A stretch of 64,000 bases of DNA from Xanthomonas citri pv. mangiferaeindicae (GCA_002240395.1 CP016836.1:2356001-2420000), one strand, 5' to 3'; counted from the stretch's first letter, positions 1 to 9,533 are shown. Numbers and translations: made by a program. Notes: generated by a model from the letters alone, not told the origin.

Positions 1-2
1 AC

Positions 3-1781
3 GCGCTCGGCAGTGGCCTGCGCAGTGCGCTGCTCAAGGGGCGCGCGAATTACCTGTGCCTGTATCGGCTGGAGCAGGCGCGTGGCGCGCCGCGGCTGGC
101 GACGCGCGATCAGATCCATCAATTTCAGCGCATCGTCGCCTGGGCCGGGCGGACGCGGCTGGGCGATGTCGCCGAACTCGACGGCCTGCCCGAGGACACG
201 CCGCTGCTGCCGATGGTCACCTCCACCGTCGACAACTGCCTGGGCAACGACTGCCCGTTCTGGAGCGAGTGCTTCGTGGTCCAGGCGCGCCAGCGCGCGC
301 AGGCCGCGGACGTGGTCGTCGTCAACCACCACCTGCTGCTCGCCGATCTGGCGCTCAAGCAGGAGGGATTCGGCGAAATCCTGCCCGGTGCCCGGGCCTT
401 CATCGTTGATGAGGCGCACCAGTTGCCTGAGTTGGCCGCGCAGTTCTTCGGCGAAGGCCTGAGTGCGCGGCCGCTGGTCGAACTGGCCCGCGACGCCGTG
501 GCCGAGTGCCGCGACGTGCCGGGCGCGCTGCCGGTGCTGCAGTTGCCTGCGCAGGCGCTCGACGGCGCGGCGCGGGGACTGCGGATGGCGATGGACGGCC
601 TGCCGGCCCGCGGCACCCGCTACCGGGCGCTGTACCAGCCGGCGGTCGAGGATGCATTGCATGCGCTCGACGAGGCCCTGGTGCACCTGCGCGATGTGCT
701 GGCACCCCTGCGCGAGGCCTCGCCCGGGCTCGACGCCTGCCATGCCCGCGCCGCGCTGTGCCTGACCCGGCTGCGGCGCTGGAACGACGGCGCCGCGTCG
801 GCTGCGATGTTCGACGATGCCCAGGCCACTGACGAGTCCGAAGCCGAAGCGAGCCCCGCCGAGCACCCCGGCGACGACAGCGTGCTGTGGTACGAGCTGA
901 CGCCGCGCGGCTTTCGCCTGCAGCGCACGCCGCTGGACGTGTCGGCCCCGCTGCGTGCGCATCGCGAGGTGTCGCAGGCGGCCTGGGTGTTCACGTCGGC
1001 GACGCTGGCGGTCGACGGCAGCTTCGAACACATCGCCAAGCGGCTGGGGCTCGACGCACCGCAGACGCTGCTTGCGCCGAGTCCGTTCGACTGGGCGCAC
1101 CAGGCGCTGTGCTATCTGCCGCCGCGGTTGCCCACACCGGCCGCGCCCGGCTACACCGCCGCGGTGGTCGACGCGCTGCTGCCCGTGCTGCATGCCTCGG
1201 GCGGGCGCGCGTTCGTGCTGTTCGCCTCGCACCGCGCGCTGCGCGAGACCGCGGTGCTGTTGCGTGCATCCACGCGCTGTCCCTGGCCGCTGTTCGTGCA
1301 GGGCGAGGCGCCACGGCACGTGCTGCTGCAGCGCTTTCGTGAGTCCGGCAACGGCGTGCTGCTGGGCGCGGCGAGTTTCCGTGAAGGCGTCGATGTCGCC
1401 GGCGATGCATTGAGCGTGGTGGTCATCGACAAGCTGCCGTTCGCCGCGCCCGACGATCCGGTGTTCGAGGCGCGGCTCGATGCGATCCGCCGGGCCGGCG
1501 GCAATCCGTTCCGCGATGAGCAATTGCCGCAGGCCGTCATTGCCCTCAAGCAGGGCGTGGGCCGGCTGATCCGCACCGAGGCCGATCGCGGCGTGCTGGT
1601 GCTGTGCGATCCGCGTTTGCTCGGACGCGGTTACGGCGCGCTGTTCCTGGACTCGCTGCCGCCGCTGCCGCGCACGCGCGAGATCGCCGATGTGGAGGCG
1701 TTCTTCGCCGCGCCAGCTGCGACAATCCTCGCCGGCGAAACCGACGCCGCCCTCCCGCATCCCGAGTCCCAGCCGTCATGA
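3..1781 (+). CDS. yoaA: ATP-dependent DNA helicase, YoaA/DinG family (5' end outside window)
   Basis: XPD/DinG-type superfamily 2 helicase that unwinds DNA with ATP in damage tolerance. The reading frame is open from the first bases, so the N-terminus with Walker A lies upstream. Four cysteines that would hold a 4Fe-4S cluster are visible: one in the KGRANYLC segment and three in NCLGNDCPFWSEC. A DEAH box (VDEAH) follows near base 410 and the motif VI-like QGVGRLIRTE near 1560. The stop overlaps the next start as ATGA. Adjacency to tsaB matches the yoaA-tsaB neighbourhood of E. coli, which favours YoaA over DinG; the choice between the two paralogues is inference. Confidence 0.9.
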   Translation, partial: ALGSGLRSALLKGRANYLCLYRLEQARGAPRLATRDQIHQFQRIVAWAGRTRLGDVAELDGLPEDTPLLPMVTSTVDNCLGNDCPFWSECFVVQARQRAQAADVVVVNHHLLLADLALKQEGFGEILPGARAFIVDEAHQLPELAAQFFGEGLSARPLVELARDAVAECRDVPGALPVLQLPAQALDGAARGLRMAMDGLPARGTRYRALYQPAVEDALHALDEALVHLRDVLAPLREASPGLDACHARAALCLTRLRRWNDGAASAAMFDDAQATDESEAEASPAEHPGDDSVLWYELTPRGFRLQRTPLDVSAPLRAHREVSQAAWVFTSATLAVDGSFEHIAKRLGLDAPQTLLAPSPFDWAHQALCYLPPRLPTPAAPGYTAAVVDALLPVLHASGGRAFVLFASHRALRETAVLLRASTRCPWPLFVQGEAPRHVLLQRFRESGNGVLLGAASFREGVDVAGDALSVVVIDKLPFAAPDDPVFEARLDAIRRAGGNPFRDEQLPQAVIALKQGVGRLIRTEADRGVLVLCDPRLLGRGYGALFLDSLPPLPRTREIADVEAFFAAPAATILAGETDAALPHPESQPS

Positions 1782-2482
1782 AACTGCTCGCGTTCGAAAC
1801 CGCCACCGAGGCCTGCTCCGTCGCGCTCTGGGACGACGGCCGCGTGCTCCACCGCAGCGAGATCGCGCCGCGGCGTCATGCCGAGCTGGCGCTGCCGTGG
1901 GCCGAGGCCTTGCTGGCGGAGGCCGGGATCGCGCGCAGACAGCTCGACGCGGTCGCGGTCAGTCGGGGGCCGGGCGCGTTCACCGGCGTGCGCCTGGGTA
2001 TCGCGCTGGTGCAGGGCGTGGCGCTGGCGCTCGATCGCCCGGTCGTCGCCGTCTCGACGCTGGCCGTGCTCGCAATGCGTGCCGGCGTGGGCGAGGGCGC
2101 ACATGTGCTTGCGGCGATCGATGCGCGCATGGGCGAGGTGTACCGCGCCGCATTCGCAATGCGGGCCGACGGACCGGAGGCGATGTCCGACGAGCGTGTC
2201 GGTGCCCCCGACACGGTCGAACTGCCGGGGACGGGCGCGGCCTGGTCTGGCGTCGGCACTGGCTTCGGTGTCGCCGACGGCGTGCTGGCGGCGCGTCTGG
2301 GGGCCTCGCCAGCGCGGATCGACGCGACCGCGTTGCCGCAGGCCGCCGATCTTGCCGCCCTGGCGGCGGCTGCGTTCGCCCGCGGCGAGGCGGTCGCACC
2401 GGAGCGGGTCGAACCGGCCTACCTGCGCAACGATGTCGCACTGACGCTGGCCGAGCAGCAGGCGCGCCGCGCGGCGCGCTGA
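1778..2482 (+). CDS. tsaB: tRNA threonylcarbamoyladenosine biosynthesis protein TsaB
   Basis: TsaB is the non-catalytic partner of TsaD in making t6A37 in ANN-decoding tRNAs, in the cytoplasm. The 234-residue product starts MKLLAFETATEACSVAL, the usual ASKHA-fold N-terminus of the family, and carries the SRGPGAFTGVRLG segment near residues 65-75. Length fits the family (about 230). The ATG at 1778 overlaps the helicase stop by four bases, so translation is probably coupled. Confidence 0.93.
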   Translation: MKLLAFETATEACSVALWDDGRVLHRSEIAPRRHAELALPWAEALLAEAGIARRQLDAVAVSRGPGAFTGVRLGIALVQGVALALDRPVVAVSTLAVLAMRAGVGEGAHVLAAIDARMGEVYRAAFAMRADGPEAMSDERVGAPDTVELPGTGAAWSGVGTGFGVADGVLAARLGASPARIDATALPQAADLAALAAAAFARGEAVAPERVEPAYLRNDVALTLAEQQARRAAR

Positions 2483-2530
2483 GCGGAACCCAAGGACGTC
2501 TGTGACTGTCCTATCCTGAGCCCACCCCCT

Positions 2531-3192
2531 ATGCGGAAGCCGACCATGTCTTCGCCGTCTCCTGCAGGTGCTCGCCCATCAGCCACGATGCGCCCTGACC
2601 GGCGCGTGCGCGGCTGGCTGCGTCGCGAGGGACTGCCGCTGATTGTCCTGCTCGGTCTGTTGTTGATCGCGCGCTCGTCGCTGGCCAATCACTATCACGT
2701 GCCCAGCGGCTCGATGACGCCGACGCTACAGCCGGGCGACCGCGTCGTCGTCGACATGCGCGCCTATGGCCTGCGGGTGCCCTTCACCGAATGGATCCTG
2801 TGGCCGGGCGACCACCCAGCGCGCGGGGACGTGGTCGTGTTCCGCTCGCCGGCCGATGGCATCCGGCTCATCAAACGGGTCGTCGCCACCGGTGGCGACC
2901 GGGTCGATCTCATCGATGGCCATCTGTCGATCAACGGGGTCGCGCTCGCGCCGGTGGCCGGTGCGCCCGAGGATTTCGGCACGCGCCAGGCCGTGCTCGA
3001 TCTGGCGGACGGCGGGGGCCGGACATCCATGGGCTGCGGGTGCCGGCAGGGCATGTGCTGGTGCTCGGTGACCATCGCGGCGCGAGCCTCGACGGCCGTT
3101 GGTTCGGCGTGGTGCCCAGCGACGCGATCTACGGTCAGGCCCGCGGCGTGTTCTGGCGTCGGGGCGAAGGCCCGGGCTGGAGCCCGCTGTGA
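2531..3192 (+). CDS. lepB: Signal peptidase I (S26 family), frameshifted
   Basis: Type I leader peptidase that would cut signal peptides at the periplasmic face of the inner membrane. A membrane segment (residues about 35-50) precedes the catalytic serine in PSGSM (Ser61 from this start) and the general-base lysine in RLIKRV (Lys115). The frame is lost at a run of five G at 3014-3018. The family's C-terminal box (LGDHRG with SLDGRWFG) continues in another frame to a stop at 3190-3192. Adding one G joins the frames and gives about 220 residues. Whether this is a real mutation or a sequencing error cannot be told here. It is shorter than E. coli LepB and probably a second, minor signal peptidase. 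The start could also be the ATG at 2546. Confidence 0.8.
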
Positions 3193-3995
3193 CGACGACC
3201 AGCCGCGGACAGATCCGCTTCGACGATGGCGCGCGCTACGAACGCTACATGGGCATCTGGAGTCGGCTTGCCGGCGACCGGTTCCTCGATTGGCTGGCTC
3301 CTCCGCCGGGCCTGGACTGGCTCGATGTGGGCTGCGGCAACGGCGCGTTCACCCAAGCGCTGATCGCACGCTGCGCCCCGGCGCGGGTGTATGGGATCGA
3401 CCCGTCCGCCGCGCAGCTGGCGCACGCGCGGACGCGGCTGGACGTCGATGCCGCGCATCTGCTGGTCGGCGACGCGATGGCGTTGCCCTTTCCGGCGGCC
3501 AGCGTCGACGCGCTGGTCATGCCGCTGGTGATCTTCTTCGTGCCCGAGCCGGCGCGCGGCGTGGCCGAGATGGCGCGGGTCGGACGTCCCGGTGCGCTGG
3601 TCTCGGCCTATGCCTGGGACATGCCCGGCGGCGGCTTTCCTTATCACGCGCTGCAGGCGCGGCTTCGCGCCCAGGGCGTCGCGGTGCCCGCGCCGCCGTC
3701 ACCGGAGGCCTCGCGCCTGGACGTGCTGCAGGCATTGTGGGCCGGCGCCGGCCTGTGCGAGGTGCGGACCCATTCGATCGAGGTGCGGCGTACCTTCGCC
3801 GACTTCGACGATTACTGGCAGACCGTGCTGGGGGCCCCTAGCGTCGGCCCGCAACTGGCCCGGTTGCGGCCGGACGAGGCCGCACAGTTCGCCGCCGAGG
3901 TTCGCGCTGAACTTCCGCTCGATCCCGCGAACGGCACGATCACGCTCGGCGCGCGGGCCCACGCCGTTGCCGGCCGGGTGCCTGCCGGGGCGTGA
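3189..3995 (+). CDS. Class I SAM-dependent methyltransferase
   Basis: Protein of 268 residues with a Rossmann methyltransferase core. Motif I reads LDVGCGNGAFT, followed by an acidic end of strand 2 (GIDPS) and a GDAMALPFP segment typical of UbiE/Methyltransf_11 relatives. The substrate cannot be read from sequence. The GTG start at 3189 overlaps the upstream signal peptidase stop as GTGA, which suggests coupling. It ends in a short convergent gap with the TonB gene. Confidence 0.8.
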   Translation: MTTTSRGQIRFDDGARYERYMGIWSRLAGDRFLDWLAPPPGLDWLDVGCGNGAFTQALIARCAPARVYGIDPSAAQLAHARTRLDVDAAHLLVGDAMALPFPAASVDALVMPLVIFFVPEPARGVAEMARVGRPGALVSAYAWDMPGGGFPYHALQARLRAQGVAVPAPPSPEASRLDVLQALWAGAGLCEVRTHSIEVRRTFADFDDYWQTVLGAPSVGPQLARLRPDEAAQFAAEVRAELPLDPANGTITLGARAHAVAGRVPAGA

Positions 3996-4091
3996 CCGCT
4001 GCGGGTGACTGCGCCCAGCCGCATCCTGCGGTGTCGGGCGGCCTCGCGATGCGCGTCGGCAGACCTGGACTCGGCAATGCGCGGTATGGGC

Positions 4092-4961
4092 TCAGTCGTC
4101 CACCAGGGCGCCGCCGGGCAGGAAATTCCAGCTGCGGGTGACGTGCAGAATGTCGATCTGCTCGTCGGTCGGCGGCAACGGCGGGCAGGGCTCGGCGAGT
4201 CGAGCGATCCGCAGCGCGGCGTCGTCGAGCAGGGGCACGCCGCTGCTGCGGATGACGTCGGCACGCTCCACCGAACCGTCGCGGCGGATCGCCACGCTGA
4301 TGACCAGGCGCCCGGCCAGGCCCCGTCGGCGGGCCTCGTCGGGGTAGTTCAGATTGCCCACGCGCTCCACCCGGTCCACCCATTGCCGCAGGTACGTGGC
4401 ATAGACGTACTCCTGGGTGCTGGCGGACACGAACTTGCGCTTGGGCCTGCGCGCGTAGCGCTCCGAGCGCAGATGGATCTCCGCGGCCAGGCGCGCCATC
4501 TCCAGGTCGCGTTCGACCCGTTCGGGGCCGGGCGGCAGCGTGCGGCGCTCGGCCTGGGGCGTGGGATCGGGACTTTCCACGTGGGTCTGACCGCGTGCGC
4601 TGGCGACGACGCGTTCGCGCGGCGTCGGTCGGGTGTCGGGCGATTGCGCGTGCAGCGGGCGTGGCGCGAGGCCGGCCTCGGGTTGCGGCAGCAAGCCCGG
4701 CCGCGGCTCGCGCGGCCGCAGGCTGCGCGTGTCCTCGCCGCCGCCCTGGTGGCTGGCCTGGGCGAGGAAATCGGCCTGGGCCTGGGTCAGCGGGCTCGTG
4801 GTCTCGGTCAGGATCACGTCCAGCGTCGGCACCACCGGCGCGGCGTCTTCGGTCGAAAAGCCAATGCCCAGCACCAGCAACCCGTGCACCAGCAGCGACA
4901 ACGCCAGCGTCGCGCCCAGGCGCGCGTCGTCGCCGATCCGCGGCGGCGACGCGGCGGTCAC
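4092..4961 (-). CDS. Energy transducer TonB-like protein
   Basis: Links the proton-motive force of the inner membrane to outer-membrane TonB-dependent receptors. The 289-residue product has one N-terminal membrane anchor (about residues 15-38), a long proline/arginine-rich periplasmic stretch (about 60-190), and a C-terminal TonB domain with the YPDEARRRGLAGR signature near residue 215. No exbB/exbD genes are adjacent, so it is likely one of several TonB paralogues. It lies just downstream of gshB on the same strand. Confidence 0.85.
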   Translation of the reverse strand: MTAASPPRIGDDARLGATLALSLLVHGLLVLGIGFSTEDAAPVVPTLDVILTETTSPLTQAQADFLAQASHQGGGEDTRSLRPREPRPGLLPQPEAGLAPRPLHAQSPDTRPTPRERVVASARGQTHVESPDPTPQAERRTLPPGPERVERDLEMARLAAEIHLRSERYARRPKRKFVSASTQEYVYATYLRQWVDRVERVGNLNYPDEARRRGLAGRLVISVAIRRDGSVERADVIRSSGVPLLDDAALRIARLAEPCPPLPPTDEQIDILHVTRSWNFLPGGALVDD

Positions 4962-5020
4962 GGCCTGGCGTCGCCGGCGCTAGCGATGCGCATCCGGGGC
5001 GATCCGGGACCGGTCCGGTG

Positions 5021-5962
5021 TCATCCGCGCTCGATCGCGTCGAACAGCTGCCCGGCGATGTTCAGACCGAACTGCGCATCGAGCTCGCGCACGCAGGTCG
5101 GACTGGTGACGTTGACCTCGGTCAGCCAGTCGCCGATCACGTCCAGGCCGACGAAGCGCATGCCGCGCGCGGCGAGCGTCGGGCCGACCTGGGCGGCGAT
5201 CCAGCGGTCGCGCTCGCTCAGCGGCCGGCCCTCGCCGCGACCCCCGGCGGCCAGGTTGCCGCGGAACTCGTCGCCCTGCGGGATCCGTGCCAGACAGTAG
5301 TCCACCGGCATGCCGTCGATCAGCAGGATGCGCTTGTCGCCGTCGACGATCTCCGGCAGGTAGCGCTGCGCCATCGCCAGCCGGCGGCCGCCATCGGTCA
5401 GGGTCTCGAGAATCACGTTGAGGTTCGGGTCGCCGGCCGCGGCGCGGAAGATCGAGCGTCCACCCATGCCGTCGAGCGGCTTGAGCACCGCCTGGCCGTG
5501 CTCGGCGACGAAGGCCTTGAGGGCGGCCGCGTCGCGGGCGACCCGCGTCGGCGGGCAACACTGCGGGAACGCGAGCGCGCCAAGCTTCTCGTTCATGTCG
5601 CGCAGGCCCTGTGGATCGTTGACGATCTGCGCGCCCTGGCGCTGGGCAACGCTGAGGATCTGGGTGTCGTTGATGAATTCCGGATCGACCGGCGGATCCT
5701 TGCGCATCAGCACCACGTCGCCCTCGCCGAAGCGATGCATCGACGGCGTGCCAAGGCTGAACCAGTCGGCGGGATCGTCGCGCACGGTCAACGGCGCCAG
5801 CGTGGCCACGGCCTGGCCGCCGTCCATGCCCAGGGCGCCGGGCAGCACGTACTGCAGGCGGTGGCCGCGCCGCTGCGCCTCGAGCAGCATCGCGAACGTC
5901 GTGTCCTTGGCGATCCGGATCGACCCGATCGGGTCCATCACCACGACGACGTTGAGCGACAT
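5021..5962 (-). CDS. gshB: Glutathione synthetase
   Basis: ATP-grasp ligase that joins gamma-glutamylcysteine and glycine to make glutathione. The chosen ATG gives MSLNVVVVMDPIGSI, matching the family start; an in-frame ATG 63 bases upstream lacks similarity. Total 313 residues, close to E. coli GshB (316). ATP-grasp features visible include KPLDGMGGRSIF (about residue 160), RYLPEI and the C-terminal DVIGDWLTEVNVTSPTC metal/ATP site. It is transcribed away from pilG; this gshB/pilG pairing is common in xanthomonads. Confidence 0.95.
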   Translation of the reverse strand: MSLNVVVVMDPIGSIRIAKDTTFAMLLEAQRRGHRLQYVLPGALGMDGGQAVATLAPLTVRDDPADWFSLGTPSMHRFGEGDVVLMRKDPPVDPEFINDTQILSVAQRQGAQIVNDPQGLRDMNEKLGALAFPQCCPPTRVARDAAALKAFVAEHGQAVLKPLDGMGGRSIFRAAAGDPNLNVILETLTDGGRRLAMAQRYLPEIVDGDKRILLIDGMPVDYCLARIPQGDEFRGNLAAGGRGEGRPLSERDRWIAAQVGPTLAARGMRFVGLDVIGDWLTEVNVTSPTCVRELDAQFGLNIAGQLFDAIERG

Positions 5963-6039
5963 GCCGGCATCCAGACAGAGGGAAAGTCGGCATGTTAGCA
6001 GGGCTGTTTTCGGCGCACCGGGCATCGGGGCGTGTACGC

Positions 6040-6070
6040 TTGACAGCCCAGCGACCGGCTGGGATATAAC
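6040..6070 (+). promoter_or_regulatory. Putative sigma70-type promoter of the pil-chp cluster
   Basis: TTGACA at 6040-6045 is a perfect -35 hexamer. Candidate -10 hexamers are GATATA (6063-6068, 17-base spacer) or TATAAC (6065-6070, 19-base spacer). The site lies about 50 bases upstream of the pilG ATG in the gshB-pilG divergent gap. Assigned by eye only. Confidence 0.55.
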
Positions 6071-6121
6071 TCCGCGATGCTGCGGCGCCGAACGGCGCGT
6101 CGGGCAGGGGACAGCAACCGC

Positions 6122-6526
6122 ATGAGCAGTGACGACAGATCATCCACCGGATGCCTCGACGGCTTGCGGGTGATGGTGATCGACGATTCGAAGACCATTC
6201 GACGGACCGCCGAAACGCTGCTGCGCCGGGAAGGCGCCGACGTGGTGACCGCGGTCGACGGCTTCGAGGCCCTGGCCAAGATCGTCGAGCACGCACCGCA
6301 GGTCATCTTCGTCGATGTGATGATGCCCCGACTCGACGGCTACCAGACCTGCGCGCTGATCAAGAACAACCGCCGCTTCGGCACGACACCGGTGATCATG
6401 CTCTCATCCAAGGACGGGTTGTTCGACAAGGCGCGTGGTCGGATCGTCGGTGCCGACGAGTACGTCACCAAGCCGTTCACGCGCGAGGAGTTGCTCGATG
6501 CGATCCGTCACCACGTCGACGCCTGA
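6122..6526 (+). CDS. pilG: Twitching motility response regulator PilG
   Basis: Single-domain CheY-like receiver that takes phosphate from PilL/ChpA and promotes pilus extension. Of 134 residues, the acidic pair is in VIDDSKT (Asp21/22), the phosphoacceptor is Asp65 in FVDVMMP, and the conserved lysine is Lys117 in VTKPF. I chose the ATG at 6122 because AGGGGA lies about ten bases upstream; an in-frame ATG at 6077 gives an arginine-rich extension with no family match. First gene of pilGHIJL-chpBC. Confidence 0.93.
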   Translation: MSSDDRSSTGCLDGLRVMVIDDSKTIRRTAETLLRREGADVVTAVDGFEALAKIVEHAPQVIFVDVMMPRLDGYQTCALIKNNRRFGTTPVIMLSSKDGLFDKARGRIVGADEYVTKPFTREELLDAIRHHVDA

Positions 6527-6536
6527 GGGGAAAGGC

Positions 6537-6902
6537 ATGGCTCGCATCCTGTTGATCGAGGACTCGCCCACCGACACCGCGGTGCTGACCCAGTGGCTGG
6601 AACGGCACGGTTACGAAGTGCTCGCGGCCGCCAATGCCGAGGACGGCATCGCGTTGTGCCGCAGCGAGCGGCCCGACCTGGTGCTGATGGACGTCGTGCT
6701 GCCGGGCATGAGCGGCTTCCAGGCCACCCGCGCATTGGTGCGCGATCCGCAGACGGCGGCCATCCCGGTGGTGATCGTCAGCACCAAGGGCATGGAGACC
6801 GACCGCATGTGGGGGCTGCGCCAGGGCGCGAAGGGCTATCTGGTCAAGCCGCCGACCGAAGTGGCATTGATCGCGCAGATCCGCCAGGTCCTGGGCGGGT
6901 GA
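6537..6902 (+). CDS. pilH: Twitching motility response regulator PilH
   Basis: Second stand-alone receiver of the Pil-Chp system, thought to oppose PilG or act as a phosphate sink. 121 residues with IEDSPTD at the N-terminus, phosphoacceptor Asp52 in VLMDVVLPG, and the lysine in LVKPPTE. The ATG at 6537 follows a purine-rich ribosome site (GAGGGGAAAGG). Eleven bases separate it from pilG, and its stop overlaps the pilI GTG. Confidence 0.93.
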   Translation: MARILLIEDSPTDTAVLTQWLERHGYEVLAAANAEDGIALCRSERPDLVLMDVVLPGMSGFQATRALVRDPQTAAIPVVIVSTKGMETDRMWGLRQGAKGYLVKPPTEVALIAQIRQVLGG

Positions 6903-7462
6903 ACGCCGCGGCGCCCGATCTTGCGGCACCGGTGCCAGAGGCGTTCGCGCTGCTGGCCGACTTTGAGCGACGCAGCCTGGCGCACGTCGTCGGGCTGCCC
7001 GAGCAGTTGGACGCCCCCGGCCTGTGGCGCGGCGTGGGCTATCGCATCGGCCGTCGGTTGCTGGCGTCGGCCTTCGACGAGGTCGTCGAGATCCTGACGA
7101 TGCCTTCGATCACGCCCGTCCCCGGCGCCCAGCCCTGGATGCTCGGGGTGGGCAATGTGCGCGGCGCCTTGCTGCCGATCGTCGATCTGCGCCAGTTCCT
7201 GGAAGGCGAACGCAGTGCGCCGCAGGACGGCCAGCGGATGTTGCTGGTCCGCCAGCCCGGCGGCGACGTCGCGGTGACGATCGACGCGCTGTTCGGTCAG
7301 CGCAGCTTCCTGGAACAGGACCAGGTGCCGGCCGACCCGATCGCCACGGGGCGCTATGCGCACTTCGTCGATCGCGCCTACGCGCAGGCCGGCGCGGTCT
7401 GGGGCGTCTTCAGCCTCGACCGCTTGGTTCGCACGCCCGAGTTCAGACATGCCGCGGCCTGA
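6899..7462 (+). CDS. pilI: Chemotaxis coupling protein PilI (CheW-like)
   Basis: CheW-type adaptor joining the receptor PilJ to the kinase PilL. The product has 187 residues with one CheW domain from about residue 40 to 180. Typical signatures are PWMLGVGNVRGALLPIVDL and the C-terminal WGVFSLDRLV. The GTG start at 6899 overlaps the pilH stop as GTGA; the longer open frame upstream only mirrors pilH and was discarded. Confidence 0.9.
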   Translation: MNAAAPDLAAPVPEAFALLADFERRSLAHVVGLPEQLDAPGLWRGVGYRIGRRLLASAFDEVVEILTMPSITPVPGAQPWMLGVGNVRGALLPIVDLRQFLEGERSAPQDGQRMLLVRQPGGDVAVTIDALFGQRSFLEQDQVPADPIATGRYAHFVDRAYAQAGAVWGVFSLDRLVRTPEFRHAAA

Positions 7463-7498
7463 CGCCGCGGCGCGCACCACGATCAGGAAACGCAAGGC

Positions 7499-9520
7499 AT
7501 GAGCACAGTGGTCGATCCCCGCGCAGGCAAGCGACGCATTCTCGGCACGAACTTCTGGGTCGCGATGATGATCGTCGCCGGCACGATCCTCGTCCTCAAC
7601 ACCGGCTACGGCACCTGGCGCGCCGCCCAGCTCGGCAGTGCCAGCCTCTCGGCCTCGAATCTGCGCGTGGACAGCCAGCGGTTGGCCAATCAAGGCTCGG
7701 AAGCGGCACGTGGCAACGCGGTCGCCTTCGCGGCGTTCAACGCCACCCGGGCGCAGATCGAGCGCGACATCCGCCAGCTCGAGGAGCGCTACGGCAGCAC
7801 CGCGGGCGTGTCCGGCCCGATCCGCAAGGTCGCCGCGACCTGGGAACCGTTGGGGGAGAGTGCGGCGCGGCTGGCCGAAGGCGAAGCGGCGGTCACCGCG
7901 TTCGCCGGCCATGCCGAGCGTTTCAGTCAGCGGGTGCCGCAGTTGCAGGCGCTGCTCGATGAACTGGTGCGGGCGATGTCGAGCAGCGGTTCGCCGTCCT
8001 CGCAGGTGTACATGGCGCTGCGCCAGGTGGTGATCGCCGGCGACATGGCGCGTCGGGTGACCGAAGTGCAGGCCGGCGGCGCGGTCGCCACGGTCGCCGG
8101 CCAGGGGCTGCGCCGGAACGTCGAGGATTTCCAGCAGGTGATGACCGGCCTGCGCGAGGGCGACGCGACGCGCGAGCTGCAGGCGTTGACCAACGGCAAT
8201 GCGCTCGCGGCGCTGGCACGGGCCGACGAGGCCTGGGCACAGATGCGCACCGACCTGGAAGCGATCCTGGCCAGTAGCGAGCCGCTGTTCCAGGCCCAGG
8301 CGGCGGCCGGCGAGCTGGTGACTGGCTCCGATCGTTTGCTCAGTGACAGCGAGGCGCTGTTCAACGCCTTCACCGCCTTCGGCTCGCTGCAGGACCGCAG
8401 CCTGCTGGGCAACGTGTGGGTCAGCATCGTCGCCGGCCTGTTGGCGCTGGCCGCGATCGCCGGCCTGGTGACCGAGCTCAATCGCGCTCAGCGCCGGCGT
8501 TACGAGACCTCGCTCGAGCTCAACAACCGCAACCAGGAAGCGATCATGCGCCTGCTCGACGAGATGGGCGCGCTCGCCGAGGGCGACCTGACCGTCAAGG
8601 CCTCGGTCACCGAGGACATCACCGGCGCGATCGCCGACTCGATCAACAACGCGATCGAGCAGTTGCGCAGTTTGGTGCAGACCATCAACGACACCTCGGT
8701 GCAGGTCGCCTCGAGCGCGCAGGAAACCCGCGCAACCGCGATGCACCTGGCTGAGGCGGCCGAACATCAGGCGCATGAGATCAATTCGGCGTCCGACCGC
8801 ATCAATGAGATCGCCGTCAGCATCGACCAGGTCTCGCGCAATTCATCGGAGTCGGCCGACGTCGCCCAGCGCTCGGTGCGCATCGCGACCAAGGGTGCCG
8901 GCGTGGTGCGCGAGACGATTGCGGGCATGGATTCGATCCGCGACCAGATCCAGGAAACCTCCAAGCGCATCAAGCGCCTGGGTGAGAGCTCGCAGGAAAT
9001 CGGCTCGATCGTCGAACTGATCACCGACATTTCCGAGCAGACCAACATCCTGGCACTCAACGCCGCGATCCAGGCTGCCTCGGCCGGCGAGGCGGGGCGC
9101 GGCTTTGCGGTGGTCGCCGACGAAGTGCAGCGCCTGGCCGAGCGTGCGACCGGCGCCACACGCCGGATCGAGACCCTGGTGCAGACCATCCAGTCCGACA
9201 CCAACGAGGCGGTCACCTCGATGGAGCAGACGACCTCCGAGGTCGTCGCAGGGGCGCGGTTGGCGGAGGACGCCGGCACCGCGCTGGGCGAGATCGAGAG
9301 CGTGTCGACGAGCCTGGCCGATCTCATCGAGGGCATCTCCTCGGCTGCGCAGCAGCAGTCCTCGGCTGCGACCAACATCACCGAGGCCATGCACACGATC
9401 CAGTCGATCACTGCGCAGACATCGCGCGGCGCCAGCCAGACCGCCGAGTCGATCGGCAATCTCGCCCAGCTCGCCGCTGACCTGCGCCGTTCGGTCGCCG
9501 ACTTCAAGCTGCCGACCTGA
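7499..9520 (+). CDS. pilJ: Twitching motility methyl-accepting chemotaxis protein PilJ
   Basis: Inner-membrane chemoreceptor of the Pil-Chp system. 673 residues: membrane segment one at about 18-42, a periplasmic region to about 300, membrane segment two at about 303-325, then a cytoplasmic coiled coil. The receptor hairpin tip is at about 505-550 (SEQTNILALNAAIQAA and GRGFAVVADEVQRLAER). The periplasmic half matches the PilJ type rather than a Cache or PAS sensor. It follows pilI after 36 bases and precedes pilL by 13. Confidence 0.93.
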   Translation: MSTVVDPRAGKRRILGTNFWVAMMIVAGTILVLNTGYGTWRAAQLGSASLSASNLRVDSQRLANQGSEAARGNAVAFAAFNATRAQIERDIRQLEERYGSTAGVSGPIRKVAATWEPLGESAARLAEGEAAVTAFAGHAERFSQRVPQLQALLDELVRAMSSSGSPSSQVYMALRQVVIAGDMARRVTEVQAGGAVATVAGQGLRRNVEDFQQVMTGLREGDATRELQALTNGNALAALARADEAWAQMRTDLEAILASSEPLFQAQAAAGELVTGSDRLLSDSEALFNAFTAFGSLQDRSLLGNVWVSIVAGLLALAAIAGLVTELNRAQRRRYETSLELNNRNQEAIMRLLDEMGALAEGDLTVKASVTEDITGAIADSINNAIEQLRSLVQTINDTSVQVASSAQETRATAMHLAEAAEHQAHEINSASDRINEIAVSIDQVSRNSSESADVAQRSVRIATKGAGVVRETIAGMDSIRDQIQETSKRIKRLGESSQEIGSIVELITDISEQTNILALNAAIQAASAGEAGRGFAVVADEVQRLAERATGATRRIETLVQTIQSDTNEAVTSMEQTTSEVVAGARLAEDAGTALGEIESVSTSLADLIEGISSAAQQQSSAATNITEAMHTIQSITAQTSRGASQTAESIGNLAQLAADLRRSVADFKLPT

Positions 9521-9533
9521 GCCGGACGGACGC

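Noticed and set aside
6836..8776. 646-codon minus-strand frame across pilI and pilJ
   Set aside because: Antisense shadow, histidine/arginine-rich, no domain; the plus-strand genes are unambiguous.
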